This document shows positions 16,911 to 24,945 of a stretch of DNA of 64,000 nt, piece by piece. This DNA comes from G965220825 sp965220825. Lineage in GTDB: Bacteria > Pseudomonadota > Alphaproteobacteria > UBA828. Position 1 is the first letter of the stretch. Every line of letters starts with the position of its first letter. Both the position numbers and the translations under genes were made by a program. The notes under the pieces are model-generated. The model saw only the letters and a program-made list of their open reading frames with translations. It was not told the DNA's origin and ran no database searches. The DNA lies in contig OZ244839.1 of assembly GCA_965220825.1 (NCBI GenBank), positions 248,001-312,000 on the forward strand. The letters run 5' to 3'.

Positions 16911-17351
16911 TCAGGATGCGGCCCAGTTGTCGTCGCGGCGCTTCCAGCCCTGGTGGAAATGCTCCGGGAAGCCGTCGGTCTCCGCGAACTCGTCGAGGCG
17001 CATCAGGAAGATGTCGTGCTGCGGGTCCTGCTCGTTGTCGTAGACCTTGTCGGAGACGAACTCCGGCGGCACGCCCCGGATGCCCGAGCAGCGGGCGATG
17101 CGCCACTCCTTCTCCACCTTGGTGCAGACGACCACCAGCTTGCCCTTGGCCGGCTGGGCGCGCATGCGGAGCAGCACCCGGTTGAGCTGGAAATCCTCAT
17201 GGATGCCGCCTTCGACCACGGTGGTGTCGCCCGGCGTCCTGCATCGCAGGATGGAGCATCCGGCGACGCCCTTCATGGAGTCGATGCACGCCTTGTGCTC
17301 TTCGATGAGACGGTCCCGTTCGGGACTTCCCTTCGCAGGAATGCGGATCAT
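16911..17351 (-). CDS. Probable small (alpha) subunit of the dimethylformamidase-type enzyme
   Basis: A 146-aa soluble protein encoded directly before the large subunit, on the same strand with an 82-nt gap, and with a good ribosome site (aggggagc). Size and position match the small subunit of heteromeric dimethylformamidases (about 130 aa). The C-terminal half (RMRAQPAKGK, EWRIARCSGIRGVP, DPQHDIFLMRLDEF) resembles my recollection of that subunit, including the conserved Gln-Pro, Arg-Ile-Ala and Phe-Leu-x-Arg spacing. This is memory-based similarity, not an alignment. The alternative is an unrelated small partner. Basic N-terminus, no membrane segment. Confidence 0.55.
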   Translation of the reverse strand: MIRIPAKGSPERDRLIEEHKACIDSMKGVAGCSILRCRTPGDTTVVEGGIHEDFQLNRVLLRMRAQPAKGKLVVVCTKVEKEWRIARCSGIRGVPPEFVSDKVYDNEQDPQHDIFLMRLDEFAETDGFPEHFHQGWKRRDDNWAAS

Positions 17352-17395
17352 TCTGGTAGCTCCCCTCGCGTCTTGCGCCTCGGTCCTCGGGTCGG

Positions 17396-18091
17396 TCAGA
17401 TCGTCAGATATTTGTCGACGATCTCGTCGGTCAATCGGTCGATGGGACCACCCTCGACGATCAGACCGTTATCCATGATAACGAATTCGTGGGCGAGTTC
17501 GCGCGCGACCTTGATGTGCTGCTCGGTCAGCACCAGCGTGAGGCCCACTTCGGTGTTGAGCCGCATGATGGTGGCCTCGATCTCCTGGACGATGTTGGGC
17601 TGGATCCCCTCGGTGGGCTCGTCGAGCAGGAGGACCTTGGGGTCCGTCGCAAGCGCCCGCGAGATGGCGAGCTGCTGCTGCTGGCCGCCCGAAAGCTGGC
17701 CCGCGCGCTTGTCCAGGTTTTCGGCCAGATAGGGGAAGAGATCGAGGCACATGTCCGGGATGCGGCGGCGCCTGTCGTTGCGCGCGAAGGTGCCGAGCAG
17801 GATGTTCTCCCGCACCGAGAACTTCGGCAGGATGCCGCGCCCCTGGGGGATGTAGCCGACGCCGATCTCGGAGCGCTGGTGGGTCGGCATGTGGGAGGCG
17901 TCCTCGCCGGCGATGCGGAGCGTGCCCGTCATCCGCGTTGTCAGACCCATGATGGTGCGCATGAGCGTGGTCTTGCCGACGCCGTTGCGGCCCAGCACGG
18001 CGACGCAGCGCCCGGCCTCGACGGCGAGGCTCACATTCTGGAGGATGGGCGTCTTGCCGTAGAACGACGTGACGCCTTCGAGCTCAAGCAT
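17396..18091 (-). CDS. urtE: ABC transporter ATPase, UrtE/LivF type
   Basis: A 231-aa nucleotide-binding protein. Walker A is GRNGVGKTT near residue 34, the signature is QLSGGQQQQLAISRAL near 133, Walker B is VLLLDEPTEGIQP near 153, and the H-loop is TEQHIKV. The EGIQPNIVQEIE sequence and GYIPQGRGILPKFSV are typical of UrtE, the second ATPase of urea/short-chain amide importers. Its start overlaps the preceding ATPase gene by 8 nt. The linked amidase genes suggest the cargo is an amide rather than urea itself, as in FmdDEF-type systems. Confidence 0.88.
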   Translation of the reverse strand: MLELEGVTSFYGKTPILQNVSLAVEAGRCVAVLGRNGVGKTTLMRTIMGLTTRMTGTLRIAGEDASHMPTHQRSEIGVGYIPQGRGILPKFSVRENILLGTFARNDRRRRIPDMCLDLFPYLAENLDKRAGQLSGGQQQQLAISRALATDPKVLLLDEPTEGIQPNIVQEIEATIMRLNTEVGLTLVLTEQHIKVARELAHEFVIMDNGLIVEGGPIDRLTDEIVDKYLTI

Positions 18092-18836
18092 CGGTGATGC
18101 CCTCGGCGCCGAGATAGACCTCGCGCACCTTCGGATCGTTCTCCACCACGCTCATCGGCCCTTCGGCGAGCGTCTTGCCGAGATGCATGAGCGTAATGAT
18201 ATCGGCGATCTCGCGCACGAACGCCATGTCGTGCTCGACCACCACCAGCGTGCGCTCGCCCTTGAGCCGGTTGAAGATCTCGGAGGTCTTGTGGGTCTCC
18301 TGCTCGGTCATCCCGGCGGTGGGCTCGTCCATGAGCAGGAGCTTCGGGTCCTGGGTGAGCACCATGCCGATCTCGAGCCACTGGGTTTCGCCGTGGCTGA
18401 GATTGCCGCCCAGCTCGTCCAGCCGCTCCTCGAGCCCCACCAGTTCGACGATCTCGGCGAGGCGGTCCTCGCCCGCGCTCTGGCGGAAGGAGATCATGTT
18501 GGCGAAAGGGTTGGTGTTGCGGTTGAACGCCACCTGGAGATTTTCGCGCACCGTCAGGTCCTTGAAGATCGCCGGAACCTGGAACTTCCGGCCGATGCCG
18601 CGCTTCACGATCTTGTGCTCGGCGCGGCCCGTGATCTCCCGCCCCTGGAAGAGGATGTGTCCGGAGGTGACCTTCTGACGTCCGGTGATCAGGTCCATGG
18701 TGGTGGTCTTGCCGGCGCCGTTGGGCCCCAGCAGGCAGCGCAGCTCGCCCTCTTCCACCTCGAAGCTGAAGTCGTCCACGACCTTGTATTCGTCGTAGGC
18801 CTTGGTGATCCCGCGGACCTCGAGGATGGCGGTCAC
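18084..18836 (-). CDS. urtD: ABC transporter ATPase, UrtD/LivG type
   Basis: A 250-aa nucleotide-binding protein. Walker A is LGPNGAGKTTTMDLITGR near residue 38. GRKFQVPAIFKDLTVREN, the signature LSHGETQWLEIGMVL and Walker B LLLMDEPTAGMTEQE follow in order. The HGETQWLE signature is characteristic of UrtD. GTG 18836 overlaps the stop of the permease upstream (GTGA), so translation is coupled; an apparent 831-aa frame through this region is merely the urtD frame left open upstream. It pairs with the next ATPase to drive the two permeases. Confidence 0.9.
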   Translation of the reverse strand: MTAILEVRGITKAYDEYKVVDDFSFEVEEGELRCLLGPNGAGKTTTMDLITGRQKVTSGHILFQGREITGRAEHKIVKRGIGRKFQVPAIFKDLTVRENLQVAFNRNTNPFANMISFRQSAGEDRLAEIVELVGLEERLDELGGNLSHGETQWLEIGMVLTQDPKLLLMDEPTAGMTEQETHKTSEIFNRLKGERTLVVVEHDMAFVREIADIITLMHLGKTLAEGPMSVVENDPKVREVYLGAEGITDA

Positions 18837-19990
18837 GACCCGCCTCCCGGCCGGGCGCCGGCTCTCCGCTCGAGGGTCCGCGCGAGCGGCTTGGGGCGTG
18901 CCCGATAGGGAATGACGCCGATGGCCGCCTCGAACAGGCCTGCGAGCCCCTTGGGGAGGAAGCGCACGACCACGATGAACAGCGTGCCGAGGATCACGAA
19001 CCAGGCCGCCTGGAACTCGTCGCCCACATAGCTCTGGATCGAGTTGATGAAGATCGCGCCGAAGATCGCGCCGAAGAGCGAGAGCCTGCCGCCGACCGCC
19101 GCCCAGATCACGATGGTGATGCTGAAGAAGATCTCGAGCGAGGTGGGCGAGACATACTGGACGATCATCACCCAGACGATGCCGGCGATGGCCGCGATCA
19201 GTCCGGAGATGGTGAACACCACCACCTGATAGAGCGCGACGTTGTAGCCGAGGAAGCGCACGCGCTCCGGGTCGTCCCGTATCGCCTGAATGATCGTGCC
19301 GAACTTGCTCTCCAGCAGAAGCTTGGTGCCGAGCGTGAGCGCGGCCAGCACGCCGAGCGTCACCCAGTAGATCATGTTGCTGTAGGGATCCACGTCGACG
19401 CCGAAGGCCTGGAATGAGCTGGGCGGGGAGATGCCGTTGAAGCCCGCGGTGAAGGGCTGCATGTCGTAGGCCATGTTGTACCAGGCGCCGAGCATGGCGA
19501 GAGTCATGATGGCGACGAAGGCGCCCGCGAGCCGCGCCTGGAACATCATGAAGCCGAAGATGATGAAGAAGAGCGTGGGGATGCCCAGCGCGAGGATGAG
19601 CCCCACCTCCGTATGCCAGAATGGCTCCCACACCGTCGGCAATTCTTCGAGCTCGTTGGTGAGCATGAAGCTCGGAATCGGGTCGTATTCTGGGTCCTGG
19701 TACTGCATCTGCATGGTCGCGCCCATGCCGTAGGCGGCCATGCCGAAGGCGATGCCCTGGCCGAGGCTCAGGATTCCGCCATAGCCCCAGACCAGGCTCA
19801 CCGAGAGCGCGAGCATGCCGAACACGCCGTAGCGCGCGAACTGGTTCAGCGCGAAGGGGTCGTCTCCCATGAAGACGGGGATGGTCGCGAGCCCGCCGAA
19901 GGCCAGCACATAGACGAGCCACTGGGCGCGCTTGTCGTGATAGAGGTTCTGACGCGGCTGGTCGCCGGAGGAGCCGAAGAGAAACGCCAT
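18833..19990 (-). CDS. urtC: ABC transporter permease, UrtC/LivM type
   Basis: A 385-aa inner-membrane protein with about ten hydrophobic segments. FARYGVFGMLALSVSLVWGY and the conserved GQGIAFGMAAYGMG are hallmarks of LivM/UrtC permeases. LGTKLLLESKFGTIIQAIRDDPERVRFLGYN is the cytoplasmic EAA-like coupling loop. The C-terminus is basic (PKPLARTLERRAG). It starts 12 nt after the other permease gene and overlaps urtD. It forms the heterodimeric channel for the amide/urea-type substrate delivered by the binding protein. Confidence 0.9.
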   Translation of the reverse strand: MAFLFGSSGDQPRQNLYHDKRAQWLVYVLAFGGLATIPVFMGDDPFALNQFARYGVFGMLALSVSLVWGYGGILSLGQGIAFGMAAYGMGATMQMQYQDPEYDPIPSFMLTNELEELPTVWEPFWHTEVGLILALGIPTLFFIIFGFMMFQARLAGAFVAIMTLAMLGAWYNMAYDMQPFTAGFNGISPPSSFQAFGVDVDPYSNMIYWVTLGVLAALTLGTKLLLESKFGTIIQAIRDDPERVRFLGYNVALYQVVVFTISGLIAAIAGIVWVMIVQYVSPTSLEIFFSITIVIWAAVGGRLSLFGAIFGAIFINSIQSYVGDEFQAAWFVILGTLFIVVVRFLPKGLAGLFEAAIGVIPYRARPKPLARTLERRAGARPGGGS

Positions 19991-20002
19991 GTCGCCGCCC
20001 CC

Positions 20003-20905
20003 TCAGCGCCGCGCCATGCTGGGCGCGAAAATCCCCTGCGGGCGGAACCGCAGGAAGATCACGATGAGAATGAAGAGCACGAACCGGGCGAAGGTGTCGT
20101 TGGTGAAGTACGAGAAGATGGAGAACAGCTCTCCCATGATTCCGGCCGTCGCCAGGCTGCCGAAGAGCTCCCCGCCGCCGGTCACGACGACCAGGAAGGC
20201 CTCCACCACATAGCCGAGCCCCATGTCGGGGAAGATGGTCTTGAGACCCGCGAACATGGAGCCCGAAATGCCGGCCAGTCCCGCGCCATAGGCGAAGGTA
20301 AGGCCGTAGACGCGGTTCGCATTGATGCCGAAGGAAGCGGCCATCTGCGGGTTCTGCATCACCGCGCGCACCTGGATTCCGATATTGCTCTTGAAGAGGA
20401 TCGCCCAGGTCATGGCGACCAGCGCAAGCGCCGCGAAGAAGATGAAGATGCGCAGCCACGGCACGTGGACGAAGCCGATATGCATGACGGTGTTGAGCCA
20501 GTCCGGCACGGAGACATATTGCGGCTCGCCGCCGAAGATCAGCCGGATGCTCTGGATGAAGACGAGCGACACTCCCCATGTGGCGAGGAGTGTGTCCAAT
20601 GGTCGGTCGTAGAGATGGCGTATGAGCCCTCGTTCGACCAGCCAGCCTATGAAGCCCACGAGCACGAACGAAATCGGCAGACAGAGCAGCCAGGGCAACC
20701 CGCCGAAATATTGCATCATCCAGGTGAAGTACGCGCCCAGCATGATGAACTCGCCATGGGCCATGTTGATGACGCCCATGGTGCCGTAAATGATGGTGAG
20801 GCCCAGCGCCGCCACGAGCCAGATGCTCGCCAGACTGAGCCCGATAATTAGCGCGTTGATAAACGGTTCGGCGGCGAACGGTGTCCAGAAGTCATGGACG
20901 CTCAT
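20003..20905 (-). CDS. urtB: ABC transporter permease, UrtB/LivH type
   Basis: A 300-aa inner-membrane protein with about eight hydrophobic segments. LTIIYGTMGVINMAHGEFIML is the LivH/UrtB signature, and NPQMAASFGINANRVYGLTFAYGAGLAG is the coupling-loop region. The length matches UrtB forms without the extra N-terminal domain. A strong ribosome site (cggaggcgg) precedes ATG 20905. It is separated from the binding-protein gene by 140 nt containing a strong hairpin, and is followed after 12 nt by urtC. Confidence 0.9.
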   Translation of the reverse strand: MSVHDFWTPFAAEPFINALIIGLSLASIWLVAALGLTIIYGTMGVINMAHGEFIMLGAYFTWMMQYFGGLPWLLCLPISFVLVGFIGWLVERGLIRHLYDRPLDTLLATWGVSLVFIQSIRLIFGGEPQYVSVPDWLNTVMHIGFVHVPWLRIFIFFAALALVAMTWAILFKSNIGIQVRAVMQNPQMAASFGINANRVYGLTFAYGAGLAGISGSMFAGLKTIFPDMGLGYVVEAFLVVVTGGGELFGSLATAGIMGELFSIFSYFTNDTFARFVLFILIVIFLRFRPQGIFAPSMARR

Positions 20906-20985
20906 GGATCACCGCCTCCGATCCTGTCAGGGTTCGTTGTCACCGGCCATGCCCGCTGGATCAAGACCGCCTGCCGGCGATGCGT

Positions 20986-21026
20986 CGGCGGTGGGATGGA
21001 GGCGGAAGGCCGCCTCCATCCCCGCC
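20986..21026 (-). other. Strong GC hairpin downstream of the binding-protein gene
   Basis: GGGATGGAGGCGG pairs with CCGCCTCCATCCC around a 4-nt loop, and the stem is extended by CGGCG/CGCCG. There is no T-tract. Its position between urtA and urtB fits a partial terminator or mRNA 3'-end stabiliser that lets the binding protein be made in excess over the permeases. A similar element follows the other binding-protein gene at 44962-44995. Confidence 0.6.
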
Positions 21027-21045
21027 GTTCCGCGTTCGCTCCGAC

Positions 21046-22389
21046 CTAAAGCACGTCCTTCTGGACCGTGCCGTCCGGCCGGTGCAGCCCGTCCGCCATG
21101 CAGACGCCCCGCTCGGGATAGATCGCGAAGGGATCCGGCCCGACATGGTCGTCCGCCTGGCGCACGATGGTGAACTGCCCGTCGGCGCCGCACTGGCCGA
21201 TCTTGGGCTTCAGCCAGATGTTGAAGTTGTCCGGATCGATCCAGACCTTGCCCTCCGGGCTCTCTTCGTCCGTCAACATCACGGGGCCCTGGTCCCGCCA
21301 GTTGCCGCTCACGTCGCGGATCATGCGCGGGGTGATGGCTTCCCAGTCGCCGCCGGTCTCTTCGAGAGCCCGCTCGACGCCCTTCTTCCAGACGAAGATG
21401 CCGAGATAGGTCTCTTCCATGTTGTAGTGGGTCACGCCGCCGCCGCCATACTGGCTGGAGAGATATCCCTCAACGAACTTCTCGTTGGTGGGGTTCTGCA
21501 GCGTCTGGAAGTAGGGCGCGGAGAGGAAGTGGCCGGCACCCGCCTCGTTGCCCATGGCCCGAGTTTCGATCTCGCCGGTGGTCAGCGAGGCGATGGGAGT
21601 CTTGTCGGACTTGAACCCTTCCTGGAGGAACTGCCGGTGCAGCGCGATATCCGAATCGCCCACCACCGTGGACATGATCCAGTCGGGCTGCTGCTGGCGG
21701 ATCTTGTTGAACACCGGGGCGAACTCGGAGCCGCCGAGGGGGATGTAGTCCTCGCCAAGCACCTCGCCGCCCGCGCGTTCGAGCCAGACCTTGACGTTCT
21801 TGTTGGATTCCTTCGGCCAGATGTAGTTGGAGCCGACCAGATAGGTCTTGGGGCCGAAATTCTCCACCATGAACGGCACCAGATCGAACGAGTGCTGGTT
21901 CGCCAGAGGGCCGGTGTTGATGATGTTCTGCATGCACTCCCGGCCTTCATAGCAGGTCGGGTAGTAGTAGAGGTGGTCCCACTTCATCACGATCGGCATG
22001 ACCGCACGCCGGCTGGCCGAGGTGTAGCTGCCGTGCGTGGAGACCACCCGGTCCCGCAGGATGAGCTGGGTGATCTTCTCCGAATAGACCTTGATGTCCG
22101 ACTTCGCATCCACCACCACCGGCTCGACCTGCTTGCCGGCGATGCCGCCCGCAGCGTTGATCTGGTCGATGGCGAAGAGCGAGACCTGGGTCGAATCGTT
22201 CTCGACCACGGAGAGGTTGCCGGTCTGCGACCACAGGAGACCAACCTTGACGTTGCCGTCGCTGGTAATCCACGGCTTCGCGCCCCAGGCTTGCCCGAAA
22301 TCCTTGATGTAAAGGTCCGGGAAGCCGGCCGCGACACCGGCCGCGCCAGCTACCGCCCCCTTGAGCACTGTACGCCGGTTTACACGCAT
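21046..22389 (-). CDS. urtA: Tat-exported amide/urea-type ABC substrate-binding protein
   Basis: A 447-aa periplasmic binding protein of the UrtA/AmiC/FmdD type. The N-terminus NRRTVLKGAVAGAAGVAAG is a twin-arginine signal. The mature part opens with NVKVGLLWSQTGNLSVVE and contains FAIDQINAAGGIAGKQVEPVVVD, LRDRVVSTHGSYTSASRR and TYLVGSNYIWPKESNK, the normal UrtA order. ATG 22389 is fixed by aaggaggt at 22398-22405; an upstream open frame to 22716 overlaps the neighbouring gene and is rejected. It is the first gene of the 22.4-12.2 kb minus-strand run and would set the substrate range of the importer. Confidence 0.92.
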   Translation of the reverse strand: MRVNRRTVLKGAVAGAAGVAAGFPDLYIKDFGQAWGAKPWITSDGNVKVGLLWSQTGNLSVVENDSTQVSLFAIDQINAAGGIAGKQVEPVVVDAKSDIKVYSEKITQLILRDRVVSTHGSYTSASRRAVMPIVMKWDHLYYYPTCYEGRECMQNIINTGPLANQHSFDLVPFMVENFGPKTYLVGSNYIWPKESNKNVKVWLERAGGEVLGEDYIPLGGSEFAPVFNKIRQQQPDWIMSTVVGDSDIALHRQFLQEGFKSDKTPIASLTTGEIETRAMGNEAGAGHFLSAPYFQTLQNPTNEKFVEGYLSSQYGGGGVTHYNMEETYLGIFVWKKGVERALEETGGDWEAITPRMIRDVSGNWRDQGPVMLTDEESPEGKVWIDPDNFNIWLKPKIGQCGADGQFTIVRQADDHVGPDPFAIYPERGVCMADGLHRPDGTVQKDVL

Positions 22390-22397
22390 GGTTGGGT

Positions 22398-22405
22398 ACC
22401 TCCTT
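22398..22405 (-). promoter_or_regulatory. Strong Shine-Dalgarno of the urtA-type gene
   Basis: On the minus strand this reads aaggaggt, 8 nt before ATG 22389. It is close to the ideal anti-SSU match and decides the start, since the longer open frame has no such site. A TTGACA-like hexamer lies further upstream (minus strand, 22506-22511), but no matching -10 box is clear. Confidence 0.75.
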
Positions 22406-22535
22406 CGTCTCCCAATGGTCCGCGTCCTCGACGCGCGTCCGTCTCCTTCCGCGAGGAGCGTCCGCCCGCCGACAAGTGCGTGCAGCTTCTTGATTGTGCA
22501 GCCCATGTCAAGGGCTGGCGAGTCTTGCGCACCGT

Positions 22536-23789
22536 CTATGCGGGATATGCGTCGAAGGCGATGCCGATCCGCTCGCCTTCGCCTTCGAACGGCCGCGTTC
22601 CATGGTAGAGATATGACGGGAACATCAATGCCGTCCCCGCCTGCGGACAGTGGCGCACGCAGCCGATGTCGGCGCCCTGTGGAAGGCGGTGGTCGGGGCG
22701 GCCGAATTCGAGCCATCCCCCGCCGCCTTCCCGATCGGCGCCGATCTGTGCCGGCACCGAGACGTAATAGACGCCGCTGAGCCAGCCGCCTTCGTGGATA
22801 TGGGGTGGGTGCACGCCGCCTTCGGTCAGGATCGACGCGATGAGTGTGAGCCGGTACCGGCGGGGAATGTCCATGAGAAAAGGCGCGCCCTCGTCGCGCG
22901 CCAGCGTATCCCGGTAGCCGCCGATGGCGCGCCTAAGCGCACGCTCGAAGGTGCGTATGGTCCGGTTCGGGTTGAGCAACAGGTCCTCGGTCACGGCGCC
23001 GTTCCGGGTCACGCGCTTGAACGGCTCCCAGGTGAGGGACGGCGCACTCCGGACCGCGTCCGCCAGCGTGTGGTTGAAGTCTTCCAGGCTCTTCCAGCCC
23101 GGCGGCGTCTCGAGCGGCGCACGGTGGATGAAGCGTTCGAAATCGTAGAACGCAAGCCCGGCCTTCCGGCTGCCGCAGATCTGCTCGGCGATCGCGGTGG
23201 TGGCCAGCAGGGTCTGGGAGAAGGGATCGACCGAGAGCCCTTCGATGCAGGCCTTGAGCGCCTCGTCCCCGGCTTCGAGGACGAGAAGGCATTGCGCGAG
23301 TCTGGCGCGCGCCTGGGATTCCCACGGGGCGAGCCCCAGCCCCCTGCGGAGGGCTTCCGCCGCGTCACCCTCCCTGCCTTCGGCCTGAAGCGCTTCGCCG
23401 AGGCTGATATGGGCGTTGGCATAGTCGGGTTTGGCTTCCACCGCGCGTTCGAAATAGGGCAGGGCTTCCGCCGCCCGTCTCGCTTCCAGCAGGACGACGC
23501 CGAGGCTGTTGAGTGCTTCGGCGTACCGGGGCTCCGCCTCCACCGCCCGCCGCAACAGGGCGAGGCCTTCTTCGCAGCGCCCGATCTGATAGCGTGCAAG
23601 CCCGGCGAAATGGAGGAGGCTGGGGTCGTGCGGCCCGTCCATGGCCAGCAGCTTCGAGAAGAGTTGGTCCGCCCGCACGTAGCGCTTCTCTTCCAGCTGG
23701 TCCACGGCGTCCGCCAGATCGATCAGGCGCTTGTCCTCTTCTTGCAGGCCGCGGCTCGCGCGGGGCCGCCGCCTCCGTTGCCCGCTCAT
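22536..23789 (-). CDS. TPR protein with C-terminal 2OG-Fe(II) oxygenase-like domain
   Basis: A 417-aa protein in two parts. Residues 25-220 hold about five tetratricopeptide repeats (for example PRYAEALNSLGVVLLEARRA). The C-terminal 200 residues hold a double-stranded beta-helix domain of the putative 2OG-Fe(II) oxygenase type, with VHPPHIHEGGWLSGVYYV giving the first iron ligands and PSYLYHGTRPF plus IGIAFD giving the distal His and the 2-oxoglutarate side. This architecture is common in alphaproteobacteria and is predicted to hydroxylate a protein or small molecule recruited by the TPRs. ATG 23789 is used; ATG 23837 is the longer alternative. It lies upstream of urtA on the same strand. Confidence 0.85.
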   Translation of the reverse strand: MSGQRRRRPRASRGLQEEDKRLIDLADAVDQLEEKRYVRADQLFSKLLAMDGPHDPSLLHFAGLARYQIGRCEEGLALLRRAVEAEPRYAEALNSLGVVLLEARRAAEALPYFERAVEAKPDYANAHISLGEALQAEGREGDAAEALRRGLGLAPWESQARARLAQCLLVLEAGDEALKACIEGLSVDPFSQTLLATTAIAEQICGSRKAGLAFYDFERFIHRAPLETPPGWKSLEDFNHTLADAVRSAPSLTWEPFKRVTRNGAVTEDLLLNPNRTIRTFERALRRAIGGYRDTLARDEGAPFLMDIPRRYRLTLIASILTEGGVHPPHIHEGGWLSGVYYVSVPAQIGADREGGGGWLEFGRPDHRLPQGADIGCVRHCPQAGTALMFPSYLYHGTRPFEGEGERIGIAFDAYPA

Positions 23790-24003
23790 GTTGGTGCGCC
23801 TCGTGCCGTTCCTCGCAACCAGGCCGATTGTGCGCATACCGCGATGCCGGGTAAACCGACGGCGCGTCCCGCCCGACGGGCTGGCAGTTCTCGCGTCGGA
23901 GCGGGATGCATTATAGTTTGGACGTCATGTGTGGGGCGGAGACGGTTGCCGCGGCATTTGGGGCGAGGCCCGGCGCGACACCGAAAACAGCCCGGGGGTA
24001 GCG

Positions 24004-24213
24004 ATGTCCGACTCGTTGGCCGAAATCCTGGAGATCGCGGTCTACGTCCTGATGGGCGCGGTGGTGGTGGCGCTCGTTCTCGGACTGGGCGCCATGTACA
24101 CCGGAGGCAAGAAGAGCAAGAGCAATCTCTTCATGCGCTGGCGGGTGGGCCTTCAGTTCGCCGCCATCGCACTTCTCGCCATTCTGGTGTTCGTGGTCCA
24201 GAACCAGAATTAG
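24004..24213 (+). CDS. HIG1-type twin-transmembrane protein
   Basis: A 69-aa inner-membrane protein. Two hydrophobic helices (VYVLMGAVVVALVLGLGAMY and GLQFAAIALLAILVFVV) are joined by a basic loop GGKKSKSNLFMRWRV. The loop with an NxxMRxRV-like motif is the hypoxia-induced gene 1 domain. In mitochondria such proteins modulate respiratory complexes, and small bacterial versions are common in alphaproteobacteria. The short gene begins at ATG 24004 after gggggtagcg. It lies 10 nt before the cobalamin adenosyltransferase gene, a linkage I recall from many alphaproteobacterial genomes. Confidence 0.8.
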   Translation: MSDSLAEILEIAVYVLMGAVVVALVLGLGAMYTGGKKSKSNLFMRWRVGLQFAAIALLAILVFVVQNQN

Positions 24214-24223
24214 CCGGACGTCC

Positions 24224-24778
24224 ATGGTCAAGCTTACCCGCATATATACGAGGGGCGGGGATTCGGGAGAAACCTCGCTTGGCGGCGGCGCCCGGGTAAG
24301 GAAGCACGACCCGCGTGTCGAGGCCTATGGGACGGTGGACGAGGCGAACGCGGCGGTCGGCCTCGCGCGGCAGGAGGCCGCGGGCGAAGCGGACGCCATG
24401 CTTGCCCGCATACAGAACGACCTCTTCGACCTGGGCGCGGATCTCTGCCGGCCGGGCGCGGACGGCGAGGGCCTGCGCATCGTCCAGTCCCAGATCGACC
24501 GGCTGGAGGTGGAGATCGACGCAATGAATGCGCGCCTCGCGCCGCTCGAATCCTTCGTGCTCCCTGGCGGCTCGCGCGCCTCTGCCGCCCTTCATCTCGC
24601 GCGCACCGTGGTGCGGCGCGCCGAGCGGCTGATCGCGGCGCTCGCCGAGACCGAGGCCGTGAACCCGCTGGCGCTCCAATACGCCAACCGGCTTTCGGAC
24701 CACCTCTTCGTACTGGCGCGCCACCTGAACGACGACGGCGCCGCCGACGTGCTATGGGTTCCGGGCGCCAACCGCTGA
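24224..24778 (+). CDS. Cob(I)alamin adenosyltransferase, PduO type
   Basis: A 184-aa enzyme that transfers the adenosyl group of ATP to cob(I)alamin, making coenzyme B12. The ATP-binding N-terminus TRGGDSGETSLGGGARVRKHD and YGTVDEANAAVG are diagnostic. QNDLFDLGADL, FVLPGGSRASAALHLARTVVRRAER and NRLSDHLFVLAR follow in the family order. The length is standard. It indicates use of adenosylcobalamin enzymes such as methylmalonyl-CoA mutase elsewhere in the genome. It is co-directional with the HIG1-type gene and is followed by a long extragenic palindrome that probably ends transcription. Confidence 0.93.
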   Translation: MVKLTRIYTRGGDSGETSLGGGARVRKHDPRVEAYGTVDEANAAVGLARQEAAGEADAMLARIQNDLFDLGADLCRPGADGEGLRIVQSQIDRLEVEIDAMNARLAPLESFVLPGGSRASAALHLARTVVRRAERLIAALAETEAVNPLALQYANRLSDHLFVLARHLNDDGAADVLWVPGANR

Positions 24779-24843
24779 AGCGCTCGCACCCCCGCCCTGC
24801 CCTCTACCAGGTACGCGCAGGTGCGCGGCATTTTTTGTGTTTA

Positions 24844-24918
24844 GGTGCGCGGGACTCCAGGCCCGCATTTTTCTTTTTCTCGAAAACAAAAACATGCGGA
24901 CCTGGAGTCCCGCGCACC
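24844..24918. repeat. Long extragenic palindrome, copy 1
   Basis: Arms at 24844-24868 and 24894-24918 (25 nt, one mismatch) enclose a 25-nt loop made of a T-rich and an A-rich half. A related element is at 33412-33488. It lies between convergent genes, so the T-rich half after each arm could end transcription from both sides. A truncated arm-like sequence (gtgcgcggcattttttgtg) precedes it at about 24832. Confidence 0.85.
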
Positions 24919-24945
24919 GAAGCGATGCGCCGGCCTCCGTCGCGC

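Noticed and set aside
19613..20851. 412-aa plus-strand frame over the two permease genes
   Set aside because: It is an antisense shadow with charged low-complexity sequence; the minus strand has intact LivH/LivM signatures.
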